Of a stretch of 64,000 bases of DNA, positions 41,510 through 50,225 are shown one piece after another. The notes beneath the pieces are model-generated. The model was not told where the DNA came from, did not search any database, and saw only the letters and a program-made list of their open reading frames with translations. Every line of letters begins with the position of its first letter. The stretch's first letter is position 1. Position numbers and translations under genes: made by a program. The stretch is from assembly GCF_001894765.1 (NCBI RefSeq), contig NZ_BCWV01000005.1:310001-374000 (forward strand), in the 5' to 3' direction. This DNA comes from Rhodococcoides corynebacterioides NBRC 14404 (GTDB lineage: Bacteria; Actinomycetota; Actinomycetes; Mycobacteriales; Mycobacteriaceae).

Positions 41510-44121
41510 CGGTCCATCATCGTGCGCACCAGCCGCACGCTCTGCGCGATCGAGACGTCCGGCAGGTAGGCACGCCCGATGGCGTTGCCGATGCTCGGCA
41601 GGGCCGCCGGATCCGGGAACGTCATGTACATCGGCTCGTACACGGGCTGGAACTTCGACTTGAACGCGAGCAGCGACCGGAAGCCGTAGACCGGCTCCAG
41701 GGTGCGTCCGACGACGTCGAGCAGCCGCTCGAGCATCGTCGACAACGTCGTCGCCTGCGGACTGTCCTCGGTGGGATCACCGACCTTGGCCAACGGTGCC
41801 CCCGACAGGCTGAGGAACTCCGCGCCCTCCTCCTGCAGCGACAGTGCGGCCGAGGCGATGAGGAATTCCATCGCCGGACGGAACCCCTCGGATCGGCGCC
41901 GCATGAAGTCGAGCGTCCAACCCACCACCACGCCGTCGCGGTGGACCGGCATCCACGACGTGACGCCGTGCACGGTGCGGTGCTCGTCGATGGCCACCAG
42001 GCAGCGCACCGCGGGGTCGTCGACCTCGTCCAGCCCGCCGAGGGTGAACCCCATCTCGGGCATCCCCTTGTCCGCGACCCACTCCTCCGAGATCGCGGTG
42101 ATCTGATCGGTCACCGCCAGCGGCGCGGTGGGGAACGAGATCCACTCGGCCTCGACCCCGGCCTTCTTGGCGCGGTTGACCGCGGTGCGCACGTCCTGGA
42201 ACTTCTTGCCGGTGAAGGCCAGATCCTTCAGCGGCAACACGGTCTCCTCGCCGACCTGGATGCTTTCCCACCCGAGGTCCGACGTGATCGCCGCGGCGTG
42301 GGGCGTGACCGAGTAGAAGCAGGGCGACCATCCGTTGGCAGCGGCGTACTCGGCGAACCCCACGATTGCCGACCGGCGGTCGGCCGGCGGCCCGACGGGG
42401 TCCCCGGTGGTCAGCGCGACGCCCGAGATCACCCGGAACGCGACGTAACTGCGCCCGTCGTCGGTGAACCAGTACCGGTTCCCGCGCCAGGTGGTCATCC
42501 AGGACAGGGCACTGCCGCTCGACGCACGGAGCACATCGCGCGCCAGCTCGGCCGCGTCGGAATCGACACCGTAGGTGACACGGGAGAACGAGGCGGCCGT
42601 GAGGACGACGAGGACCAGCCAGAAGGCGATGCCGGTCCATTCGTAGAGCAGGGTGGTGGCTCCGCTGTTCGGGAGGAAGGGCGCGTCGAACCACTGCAGC
42701 AACACGGGCGGGACGAGTCGCTGGGGGTAGTCGAGCAGCAGCGCGACGACCGACGGGTCGCCGTCGAAACTGCGCCGGATCCACGTGCCCACCAGGACGT
42801 AGAGCACGCCGAGCCCGACGGCGGTGGCGGCGACGACGGTCCACAGTCCGCGGTAGGTACCGCGCGGCGCGGCGACGTCGAAGCGCCGGCGAGTCGCGAC
42901 GAGAAGCGCGAGCACCAGTACCGGTACCACGAACGGCACGACCGAACGGTAGAGCGTCGGCTCGGCGGTGCCGTAGAAGATGGTGTCGTTGTCGTCGACG
43001 AAGCGGATGAGGACGTTGGCGGCGGCCAACACCACCAGGGCCGCCTGCGCGACGACGGCGGCGATCCAGGCGAAACGTCGCCCGCGGCGCAGTCCGTCGG
43101 CCAGCACCAGGAGATAGACGGACGGCAGCACGCTGGCCACCACGGGGCCGACGCCACCGAGACGCAGGTCGAGCAGCCCCCGGCGGCAGTCGGCCGACGT
43201 CTGATCCGCGGCGCAGACCAGGTTGACCTCGTCGACCGTCCACGGCTGACTGCGGAACAACTCACGCAGAACCGCCAGGGGTCCGACGGCGTTCGGGGAG
43301 AACGCCGCGATCATCGGTCCGAGCGCACTGGCGGCGACGACCAGGGCCACCAGCACGCGCTCCTCGCGCCGCGTGCCCGCCAACCGCGCACCCCGCGGGG
43401 ACCGGCCGATCACGAGCGGCCCGACCACCGCGCCCACCGCCACGGTCGCCAGTGCCATGACGTCGCCGAGGTGCCCACCGAACAGGGCCAGCACCGCGGT
43501 GAAGGCCACCAGGCCGACCCGGATGCGTCGTCGCCACAGGGTGGTGGCCGACGCGCTCGCGGCCATGAGGGTGCCGAGGATCCACGCGAAGGGTCCGGAG
43601 AAGACGCCGAGATGCAGTTGGAAACCCCACGCCTCGTCGAGCACCTGCGCAGCCGCCGCGAACGCGAGCGCCACCACCGATCCGCCCACCTGCGTGAGCA
43701 CCGCCACCACCGCGAATCGCCGCGAGCCGAGCCGCTGCTCGGTGGGTGCCGCGACCGCGAGAAGGAGAACGGTCGAGGCGATCGCCGCGAGCCACCCCAC
43801 GACCACGACGCCCGAGGTCAGCGGGGTCCACAGCCGCAGGTTCTCGATCGGCACGATGCCGAGGGCCAGATGGTGGTCGACGAAACTGCGCACGCTCCGA
43901 GTGGTGAGCATGCCGACCACGAAGACGCCCCACATGATCGCGAGGACGGCCAGCGTCACCGGCGCGCGCCGGGCACCGTCGCGCACGGTCGGTACCGCGC
44001 GGCCCACCTGCCGCGTGATCGACGTCCGGAGGCGACGCAGGGTGGACGGGGGCGAGTCGGCCGGCGCCTCGACCGTCGGCGCGGCGGGCTCGGTGCTGCC
44101 GGTGTTCGGGGTGGCGTTCAC
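41506..44121 (-). CDS. MprF-like aminoacyl-lipid synthase (DUF2156, rhomboid-like N-terminus)
   Basis: 871-residue membrane enzyme. Residues about 55-330 form a rhomboid-like multi-helix block (e.g. TLAVLAIMWGVFVVGML, IASTVLLLAVAA, and FAWILGTLMAASASATTLW). Further helices lead to a C-terminal DUF2156/GNAT domain (about 555-850) with SYVAFRVISGVALTTGDPVG and GWTLDFMRRRSEGFRPAMEF, as in lysyl- or alanyl-phosphatidylglycerol synthases. It should move an aminoacyl group from tRNA to a membrane lipid, altering surface charge. The GTG overlaps the esterase stop (GTGA). Amino acid and lipid specificity unknown. Confidence 0.86.
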   Translation of the reverse strand: MNATPNTGSTEPAAPTVEAPADSPPSTLRRLRTSITRQVGRAVPTVRDGARRAPVTLAVLAIMWGVFVVGMLTTRSVRSFVDHHLALGIVPIENLRLWTPLTSGVVVVGWLAAIASTVLLLAVAAPTEQRLGSRRFAVVAVLTQVGGSVVALAFAAAAQVLDEAWGFQLHLGVFSGPFAWILGTLMAASASATTLWRRRIRVGLVAFTAVLALFGGHLGDVMALATVAVGAVVGPLVIGRSPRGARLAGTRREERVLVALVVAASALGPMIAAFSPNAVGPLAVLRELFRSQPWTVDEVNLVCAADQTSADCRRGLLDLRLGGVGPVVASVLPSVYLLVLADGLRRGRRFAWIAAVVAQAALVVLAAANVLIRFVDDNDTIFYGTAEPTLYRSVVPFVVPVLVLALLVATRRRFDVAAPRGTYRGLWTVVAATAVGLGVLYVLVGTWIRRSFDGDPSVVALLLDYPQRLVPPVLLQWFDAPFLPNSGATTLLYEWTGIAFWLVLVVLTAASFSRVTYGVDSDAAELARDVLRASSGSALSWMTTWRGNRYWFTDDGRSYVAFRVISGVALTTGDPVGPPADRRSAIVGFAEYAAANGWSPCFYSVTPHAAAITSDLGWESIQVGEETVLPLKDLAFTGKKFQDVRTAVNRAKKAGVEAEWISFPTAPLAVTDQITAISEEWVADKGMPEMGFTLGGLDEVDDPAVRCLVAIDEHRTVHGVTSWMPVHRDGVVVGWTLDFMRRRSEGFRPAMEFLIASAALSLQEEGAEFLSLSGAPLAKVGDPTEDSPQATTLSTMLERLLDVVGRTLEPVYGFRSLLAFKSKFQPVYEPMYMTFPDPAALPSIGNAIGRAYLPDVSIAQSVRLVRTMMDR

Positions 44122-45416
44122 GCGGTGATTCCTGTTCTGGTTCCCAGCCACCCGATCTCGCGTCGGAGGCCTTCGGACCACGTCTGGTAACTGTGCCCAC
44201 CGGGCACCTCGAGGTACTGCACGTCCATCCCCGCCGCACGCGCGGCGGCCACCAACTGCGCGGCGTACCCCTTGTACTCCGGATCGTCGGCACCCACGAC
44301 GAACACGCCGGCGGACCCGTCGTAACGCCGGGTGGCCATGAGGTTCATCGGGTTGACGGCCTCGAACGCCGCTTCGCTTCCGCCGAACGCCGCGTCGAGC
44401 GTGCGTTGCTTGTCCCCCAACGTCGGCTCGAGCTGTCCCGACAGGACGAGGAACGTGGGATAGACCTGCGGGAAGTTCGTCGCCATCTGCAGAGCGCAGG
44501 TGCCGCCGTAGGACAGTCCGCCGACGGCCCAGGACGTCGGGTCGGGGTCGATCTGCAGGGTGGCGCGTACCCAGGTCGGCACGTCCGTCGAGAGATACGT
44601 CGCGACGTTGCCGAGAGGCGAGTCGACGCAGAGCGGGTTGGCGACGGCGCTTCCGGTCGCGTCGGCGACCACGACGACGGGCGCGAGTCCGCCGTGATCC
44701 GCGGCGTACGCGTCCATCGTCTGGACCAGTCGGCCACCGGTGAGCCAGTCGTCCGGGGCACCGGGCTGACCCGCCAGGAGGACCAGGACGGGGAGCAGCG
44801 GACGGCGCGGAGCGAAGTACGCGGGCGGCAGGTAGACCTGCGCGTTGCGCGCCGCGAACCCCGAGGCGGTGCCCGGGATCGGCGTGTCGAGGATGCGACC
44901 CCCGGACGGCAGATCCGGCGGCGGAGTCCAGACGGACTCGAGCGGCGAGCCGGTGATCGGGTCGGACGACCGGTCCGTCGCCTCGTCGAGTCCGACCTGC
45001 TCGGCGGCGTCGAGCCCCAGGGCACTCCCGAGTGTCGGGTAGGCCGCGAAGACGAGGTTGACCTGCAGCGCGGCGGTGGCCACCACGACGACGGTCGCGA
45101 GCACGGCGAGGACCTTCGTCCACCATCGGCGTGCGGCGACGACTCGCGGGATCAGCAACAGCAGACCCAGCAGCCCCACACCGATCCAGACGTAGACCGC
45201 GATCTGGATGGGGTCCGGAAATCCCCGCCAGATCTTCTCGACGACGACCCAGCCGACGGCGGTGAGCGCGACCGCGGCGAGCACGCAGATCGGCACCGAC
45301 CGCAGGAGGTGGCGACGACTGCGCGAGACCACCAGGACGACCAGCCCGACCACGCCGACGGACGTCACGACGGTGGGGAGCGGTCCACTGACCAGCGAGG
45401 TGTCGAGGAGGGCCAC
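44118..45416 (-). CDS. Membrane-anchored esterase-fold hydrolase
   Basis: 432 residues: about four N-terminal membrane helices (to about residue 125), then an extracytoplasmic esterase-D/PHB-depolymerase-like alpha/beta domain. The nucleophile elbow is GGLSYGGTCAL and the catalytic His is probably in GGHSYQTWSEG near the C-terminus. It overlaps the MprF-like gene by four bases. By family context (aminoacyl-lipid synthase beside an esterase), it may deacylate or hydrolyse the aminoacyl-lipid, giving a writer/eraser pair (inference). GTG start. Confidence 0.84.
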   Translation of the reverse strand: MALLDTSLVSGPLPTVVTSVGVVGLVVLVVSRSRRHLLRSVPICVLAAVALTAVGWVVVEKIWRGFPDPIQIAVYVWIGVGLLGLLLLIPRVVAARRWWTKVLAVLATVVVVATAALQVNLVFAAYPTLGSALGLDAAEQVGLDEATDRSSDPITGSPLESVWTPPPDLPSGGRILDTPIPGTASGFAARNAQVYLPPAYFAPRRPLLPVLVLLAGQPGAPDDWLTGGRLVQTMDAYAADHGGLAPVVVVADATGSAVANPLCVDSPLGNVATYLSTDVPTWVRATLQIDPDPTSWAVGGLSYGGTCALQMATNFPQVYPTFLVLSGQLEPTLGDKQRTLDAAFGGSEAAFEAVNPMNLMATRRYDGSAGVFVVGADDPEYKGYAAQLVAAARAAGMDVQYLEVPGGHSYQTWSEGLRREIGWLGTRTGITA

Positions 45417-45480
45417 CGCGTCACAGTAGCGCCGTCCCGCCCCACCGCGTTCGGTTCACCACCCGCGGCTCGACGCGCCC

Positions 45481-45497
45481 TACTACACCCCGTAATA
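45481..45497. promoter_or_regulatory. Candidate BlaI operator
   Basis: TACTAC (45481-45486) and GTAATA (45492-45497) form a 5-of-6 inverted repeat around ACCCC, in the 107-base divergent region between the esterase and the BlaI gene. BlaI-type repressors bind TAC/GTA dyads, so it may control both directions. Confidence 0.45.
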
Positions 45498-45523
45498 CGC
45501 ACTCGTGTCGGAGAAGCCGTAGC

Positions 45524-45922
45524 ATGAGCCGAATGGCAGGCCTGGGCGATCTCGAACGTGCGGTGATGGAACATCTCTGGGCCAGCGACTCCCCGCAGAC
45601 CGTGCGGCAGGTCCACGAGGCTCTGGCGTCCCGGCGCGAGTTGGCCTACACCACCGTCATGACGGTGCTGCAGCGGTTGGCCAAGAAGAAGCTGGTCACC
45701 CAGCGCCGCGACGATCGTGCGCACCGGTACTCCCCCGTCCACGGCCGGGAGGAACTCGTCGCGAGCCTCATGGTCGATGCACTCGACCAGGCCGATCGGT
45801 CCGGCGGGCGGGCGGCGGCCCTGGTCCACTTCGTCGGCCGCGTCAGCGCCGACGAGGCAGCGGCGCTGCGCCGGGCTCTGGCAGCATTGGACGAGCAGGA
45901 TCCCGACACCCGCTCCGACTGA
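45524..45922 (+). CDS. BlaI/MecI-family repressor
   Basis: 132-residue winged-helix repressor. The DNA-binding domain is DLERAVMEHLWASDSPQTVR followed by QVHEALASRRELAYTTVMTVLQRLAKKKLV (about 8-58), then the dimer arm with SPVHGREELVASLM, a region cleaved in beta-lactam-responsive homologues. It pairs with the downstream M56 peptidase, and the order matches Rv1846c-Rv1845c. The ATG has a GAGAAG-like site. It should control cell-wall or respiratory genes, as in mycobacteria. Confidence 0.9.
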   Translation: MSRMAGLGDLERAVMEHLWASDSPQTVRQVHEALASRRELAYTTVMTVLQRLAKKKLVTQRRDDRAHRYSPVHGREELVASLMVDALDQADRSGGRAAALVHFVGRVSADEAAALRRALAALDEQDPDTRSD

Positions 45923-45952
45923 GCGCACCCGCCCGACGACGAACCCGAGGAC

Positions 45953-46900
45953 ATGAACGCACCGACCGCGCTCGTATTCGCCGCGTTGGCGTTGCTGCTC
46001 GCGGGCCCGGTCCCCGCGATGCTGGCCCGAGCGACGTGGCCGCACCGCACGCCGCGGGCCGCGCTCGTCCTGTGGCAGGCGATCGCGCTGGCCGCGGTCC
46101 TCTCCGCGTTCTCGTCGGGTCTCGCCATCGCCAGTCAGCTGTTGGTCCCCGGTGCGGACGGCCGACCCACCACGGCGCCCACCGCGGAGATCGCCGCCCT
46201 GGGTCTTCCGCTGTGGATCGTCTACGTCTCGGTGTTCGTCGTCACCCTCGTCATCGGCGCTCGACTGGTGTGGGCGACGTCGCTGGTGGCGGTGAAGACG
46301 CGTCGTCGCCGCGCCCGGCATCGCACCCTGGTGGACATCCTCGACCGTGGCTCGGACACCCCGTCCCGGCACGGCGCGGACGTGCGGGTGCTCGACTCGC
46401 TCGACCCGATCGCCTACTGCCTCCCCGGTCTCCGGCAGCGCGTGGTGCTCAGCGAGGGCACCCTCGCCCACCTCGACGACGCAGAGCTCGCGGCGATCCT
46501 GACCCACGAGCGCTCGCACCTGCGGGCCCGACACGACCTGGTGCTCGAAGCGTTCATGGCCGTCAACCAGGCGTTTCCCCGCCTGGTCCGGAGTCGGTCC
46601 GCGCTCGGCTCGGTACAACTGCTGGTCGAACTTCTCGCCGACGACAGTGCTGTTCGCGTCACCGGCCCGAAGCCGCTGGCGCGCGCACTCGTCGCGTGCG
46701 CGGGTTCCGCGGCGCCCAAGGGTGCACTCGCCGCCGGCGGGCCGAGCACCCTCGTGCGCGTCGAGCGGCTCGCCCGGCCCGGACCGGACCATCGCGTCGC
46801 TGCGCTCGCCTATCTCGCCTCCGCCGCGATCCTCGTGGTGCCCACCATCTACGTCGCCGTGCCGTGGCTGACGGAACTGCGCCGACTGACGGGCCGCTGA
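45953..46900 (+). CDS. M56-family (BlaR1-like) membrane metallopeptidase
   Basis: 315-residue integral-membrane zinc peptidase with about four or five helices. The zinc motif HExxH is HERSH at 185-189 (THERSHLRARHDLVLEAF), and a distal Glu in LLVELLADDSAV (about 225-236) can complete the site. No penicillin-binding sensor domain is present, as in the mycobacterial homologue. It is predicted to cleave the BlaI-type repressor upon a signal. It starts 31 bases after the BlaI stop. Confidence 0.88.
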   Translation: MNAPTALVFAALALLLAGPVPAMLARATWPHRTPRAALVLWQAIALAAVLSAFSSGLAIASQLLVPGADGRPTTAPTAEIAALGLPLWIVYVSVFVVTLVIGARLVWATSLVAVKTRRRRARHRTLVDILDRGSDTPSRHGADVRVLDSLDPIAYCLPGLRQRVVLSEGTLAHLDDAELAAILTHERSHLRARHDLVLEAFMAVNQAFPRLVRSRSALGSVQLLVELLADDSAVRVTGPKPLARALVACAGSAAPKGALAAGGPSTLVRVERLARPGPDHRVAALAYLASAAILVVPTIYVAVPWLTELRRLTGR

Positions 46901-46956
46901 CCGGTTGCGCTGCTCACACGAGTCGTGGTCGGGCGCCCTCGTCGCGTAGTGTGGTC

Positions 46957-47188
46957 GATGGTTCGCACGTCGAACCATCAGATATTCGATACGGCACGTT
47001 ATTTCCTTCACCGCCGACCCGAGCGCTCCGCGCTCCGGCTTCGCGGTCGTTCGAGACACCTTCTTTCGTGGTCCGGCGGGATCCCCCGCCCTGCGAGCCA
47101 GGTGATGTGTGCCCTGGCTCGTCTCGTCGATCGGCGCTTCACGTCGCCGTCGACTTCGGCGCGCCCGTAACCCGAGAGGTCCCCCGCG
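46957..47188 (+). promoter_or_regulatory. Long structured 5' leader of the DEAD-box helicase
   Basis: Between the M56 stop (46900) and the TTG at 47189 lie 288 bases with no gene. A TAGTGT -10 candidate sits at 46947-46952. The leader opens with a perfect 9-base hairpin GATGGTTCG-CACGT-CGAACCATC (46957-46979), continues through an AT-rich stretch (AGATATTCGATACGGCACGTTATTTCC) and a second hairpin GAGCCAGG...CCTGGCTC (47096-47121). Long structured leaders are typical of cold- or translation-responsive RNA helicase genes; no known riboswitch was recognised. Confidence 0.55.
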
Positions 47189-48685
47189 TTGATCGACGCA
47201 ACACCGCTGTCCCCTGCCGCCGATGCGGCCGTCACCACCGCCGCCGATGCGGCCGTCACCACCACCTTCGCCGAGCTCGGCCTCCCCGCCCCCGTGGTGA
47301 CGGCCCTCGCCGCGAAGGGCATCACCGTTCCCTCCCCCATCCAGTCGATGGCGATCGGCGACGCGCTCGCCGGCCGCAACGTCCTCGGCCGCGCGCAGAC
47401 CGGGTCCGGCAAGACGCTGGCCTTCGGCCTGCCCATGCTCACCCGCCTCGCCGAGCTCGGTGACACGCCCGCGGCGAAGCGCCCGCGTGCGCTCGTCCTG
47501 GTGCCCACCCGTGAACTCGCGTTCCAGGTCGTGGACTCCCTGCAGACCTACGCCGCCCCGCTGCGCCTGTCGGTGCGGCCGGCCGTCGGCGGCACCCCGT
47601 TCGGCCGGCAGGCCGACCAGCTCCGCCGCGGCGTCGACGTCCTCGTCGCCACGCCCGGTCGACTGGGCGACCACCTGCGTCAGGGCACCTGCCTGCTCGA
47701 CGACGTGTGCATCACGGCCCTCGACGAGGCCGACCAGATGGCCGACATGGGCTTCCTGCCCGAGGTCCGCGAGATCCTCGGACTGACGGCCGCGAACGGC
47801 CAGCGCATGCTGTTCTCGGCGACGCTCGACCGCGAGGTGCAGTCCCTGGTGCGCCGGTTCCTGCCCGACCACGTGCAGCACTCCACCGGCGACAGCAAGG
47901 CCGCCGTCGAGTCGATGGAGCACTACATCCTCAACGTCGGACGCGGCCAGAAGGACATCGTGCTGTCCGAGATCGCCGCACGCCAGGGCGGGCGCACCAT
48001 CATGTTCGCGCGCACCAAGCTCGGCTGCGAGGGCATCACCGACCGCCTGCGCGCCGTCGGCATCCACGCCGAGTCGCTGCACGGCGGCAAGGCGCAGAAC
48101 CAGCGCACCCGCGTTCTCGACCGGTTCAAGAACGGCCGCACCCCGGTGCTCGTCGCCACCGACGTCGCCGCACGCGGCATCCACGTCGACGGCATCGACC
48201 TGGTCGTCCACGTCGACCCGCCGGCCGACCACAAGGACTACATGCACCGCGCCGGTCGCACCGCGCGCGCTGGAGCGGCCGGCACCGTCGTCGCGATCGC
48301 CCTGCCGAACCAGCGCCGCATCATCGGTCGCCTCACCGGCCAGGCCGGCGTCAAGGTCACCGAGGTGAACGTCGCCCCCGGGTCGGCCGAGCTCGGCGCC
48401 ATCACCGGCGCCCAGAAGCCGTCGGGCGAGCCCGTGCGCGAGGCGCCGCGTCGCGAGCGTCCGGCCGGTGCACCGCGGCGTGGCGGCAACGAGGGCGGCG
48501 GCTACCGCGGACGCAGCAGCGAGGGCAGTGGCTACCGCGGACGCAGCAGCGAGGGCGGCGGCTACCGCGGCCAGGGTGGACCCCGCCGCGAGGGCGCACC
48601 GCGCCGCGACGCCGCACCCCGCCGGGACACCGGCACTCACGGCGGCGGCTTCCGCAGCCGTGCGTCGCACGCGTCGACCGACTAG
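47189..48685 (+). CDS. DEAD-box RNA helicase
   Basis: 498-residue ATP-dependent RNA helicase: Q motif (TFAELGLPAPVVTALAAKGI), Walker A AQTGSGKT (about 69-76), PTRELA, TPGR, DEAD written DEAD in ALDEADQMADMGF, SAT and the C-domain HRAGRTARAG. It probably remodels structured RNA or ribosome intermediates. The C-terminal tail (about 430-498) is Arg/Gly-rich with 10-residue repeats (GYRGRSSEGx). The start is TTG with GAGAGG nine bases upstream. It is inserted between M56 and gnd relative to the M. tuberculosis order. Confidence 0.92.
   Translation: MIDATPLSPAADAAVTTAADAAVTTTFAELGLPAPVVTALAAKGITVPSPIQSMAIGDALAGRNVLGRAQTGSGKTLAFGLPMLTRLAELGDTPAAKRPRALVLVPTRELAFQVVDSLQTYAAPLRLSVRPAVGGTPFGRQADQLRRGVDVLVATPGRLGDHLRQGTCLLDDVCITALDEADQMADMGFLPEVREILGLTAANGQRMLFSATLDREVQSLVRRFLPDHVQHSTGDSKAAVESMEHYILNVGRGQKDIVLSEIAARQGGRTIMFARTKLGCEGITDRLRAVGIHAESLHGGKAQNQRTRVLDRFKNGRTPVLVATDVAARGIHVDGIDLVVHVDPPADHKDYMHRAGRTARAGAAGTVVAIALPNQRRIIGRLTGQAGVKVTEVNVAPGSAELGAITGAQKPSGEPVREAPRRERPAGAPRRGGNEGGGYRGRSSEGSGYRGRSSEGGGYRGQGGPRREGAPRRDAAPRRDTGTHGGGFRSRASHASTD
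48500..48577 (+). repeat. 30-base repeats in the helicase RGG tail
   Basis: Unit GGCTACCGCGGACGCAGCAG plus ten more bases occurs at 48500-48529 and 48530-48559, with a shortened third copy to about 48577. It encodes GYRGRSSEG(S/G), an RGG-like RNA-binding tail prone to copy-number change. Confidence 0.8.
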
Positions 48686-48704
48686 AGCCGACCCGCACGC
48701 CGGC

Positions 48705-48745
48705 CCCTGCCCGGCCCCGGACTTTTCAGCCGGGGCCGGGCAGGG
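48705..48745 (+). terminator. Strong hairpin terminator after the helicase
   Basis: CCCTGCCCGGCCCCGG (48705-48720) and its exact complement (48730-48745) enclose the loop ACTTTTCAG. It lies 20 bases past the helicase stop and 12 bases before the gnd ATG, so it should end the helicase transcript; gnd transcription must begin within or after it. Confidence 0.85.
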
Positions 48746-48757
48746 AAAGCTGGGCGC

Positions 48758-50221
48758 ATGACCTCTCCACGCGACACATCCGACGGATCCACTCCTCTCG
48801 CCCCGATCGGCGTCACCGGCCTCGCCGTCATGGGTTCCAACCTGGCGCGCAACTTCGCCCGGCGCGGTCACGTCGTCGCCGTGCACAACCGGAGCAGCGC
48901 CAAGACCACCGCGTTGATCGAGAACCACGGCAGCGAGGGCACGTTCGTCCCGTCGGAGTCCATCGAGGACTTCGTTGCCAGCCTGGAGACGCCGCGCCGC
49001 GTGGTGATCATGGTCAAGGCCGGCGATCCCACCGATGCGGTGATCGAGGAACTCGCGGCCGTGATGGACGAGGGCGACATCATCATCGACGGCGGCAATG
49101 CGCTGTACACGGACACGATCCGTCGCGAAGCCGATCTGAAGGAGCGCGGTCTGCTCTTCGTCGGTGCCGGGATCTCCGGCGGCGAGGAGGGCGCCCTGAA
49201 CGGGCCGTCGATCATGCCCGGCGGACCGGCGAAGTCGTACGAATCCGTCGGACCCCTGCTCGAGTCCATCGCGGCGCAGGTCGACGGCACCCCCTGCTGC
49301 ACCCACATCGGACCCGACGGCTCCGGCCACTTCGTGAAGATGGTGCACAACGGCATCGAGTATGCCGACATGCAGCTCATCGGCGAGGCGTACCACCTGC
49401 TGCGCGACGCGCTCGGCAAGGATCCCGACGCGATCGCCGACGTCTTCCGCACCTGGAACGAGGGCGACCTCGAGAGCTACCTCGTCGAGATCACCGCGGA
49501 GGTGCTCTCGCACAAGGACGCGAAGACCGGCACGCCCCTGGTCGACGTCGTCGTCGACGCGGCGGAGCAGAAGGGCACCGGCCGGTGGACGGTCAAGTCC
49601 GCACTGGATCTCGGTGTTCCCGTCACCGGCATCGCCGAGGCGGTCTTCGCGCGGGCGCTGTCCGGTGCGCGCGACCAGCGCGCCGCGGCTCGCGGGCTGG
49701 CCTCCGGCACCCTCGCCGACAAGCCGCTGGACGTCGACGCGTTCGTCGAGGACATCAGGTCCGCGCTCTACGCCTCGAAGGTGATCGCCTACGCCCAGGG
49801 TTTCGATCAGATCGCGGCCGGCAGCGCCGAGTACGACTGGGACCTCCACCCCGGCGACCTGGCCACCATTTGGCGGGGCGGCTGCATCATTCGTGCGCGG
49901 TTCCTGAACCGCATCAAGGATGCGTACGACGAGAACCCCGAGTTGCCCAGCCTGATCCTGGCGCCGTACTTCCGTGAGGCCGTGGAGAACGCCGTGGACA
50001 GCTGGCGACGGGTGGTGTCCACCGCGACGCTGCTCGGCATTCCGGTGCCGGGCTTCGCCTCCGCCCTGTCGTACTACGACGGACTGCGCGCCGAGCGTCT
50101 CCCCGCCGCCCTGACGCAGGGCCTGCGTGACTTCTTCGGCGCGCACACCTACGAGCGGGTCGACGCCGAGGGCAAGTTCCACACTCTGTGGAGCGAGGAC
50201 AGGTCCGAAGTCCAGGCGTGA
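48758..50221 (+). CDS. gnd: 6-phosphogluconate dehydrogenase, NADP-dependent decarboxylating
   Basis: 487-residue enzyme of the oxidative pentose phosphate pathway, converting 6-phosphogluconate to ribulose 5-phosphate with CO2 and NADPH. The cofactor motif is GLAVMGSNLARNFARRGH (about 21-38), the signature IIDGGNALYTDT and substrate site GISGGEEGALNGPSIMPGG (about 139-157), and the catalytic Lys in HFVKMVHNGIEY (about 190-201). Length fits the long (GndA) form. It starts close after the terminator, and the order gnd-guaB1 matches Rv1844c-Rv1843c, although a DMT gene intervenes here. Confidence 0.95.
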   Translation: MTSPRDTSDGSTPLAPIGVTGLAVMGSNLARNFARRGHVVAVHNRSSAKTTALIENHGSEGTFVPSESIEDFVASLETPRRVVIMVKAGDPTDAVIEELAAVMDEGDIIIDGGNALYTDTIRREADLKERGLLFVGAGISGGEEGALNGPSIMPGGPAKSYESVGPLLESIAAQVDGTPCCTHIGPDGSGHFVKMVHNGIEYADMQLIGEAYHLLRDALGKDPDAIADVFRTWNEGDLESYLVEITAEVLSHKDAKTGTPLVDVVVDAAEQKGTGRWTVKSALDLGVPVTGIAEAVFARALSGARDQRAAARGLASGTLADKPLDVDAFVEDIRSALYASKVIAYAQGFDQIAAGSAEYDWDLHPGDLATIWRGGCIIRARFLNRIKDAYDENPELPSLILAPYFREAVENAVDSWRRVVSTATLLGIPVPGFASALSYYDGLRAERLPAALTQGLRDFFGAHTYERVDAEGKFHTLWSEDRSEVQA

Positions 50222-50225
50222 GGCC

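Noticed and set aside
41008-44190. A 1060-codon plus-strand frame and a similar one at 25745-28765
   Set aside because: Both are antisense or out-of-frame shadows of well-supported genes and have no domain, signal peptide or sensible composition.
45365-50182. A 1605-codon open frame on the minus strand
   Set aside because: It is the antisense of BlaI, M56, helicase and gnd, with Arg/Gly/His-rich low-information translation; an effect of high GC codon bias.
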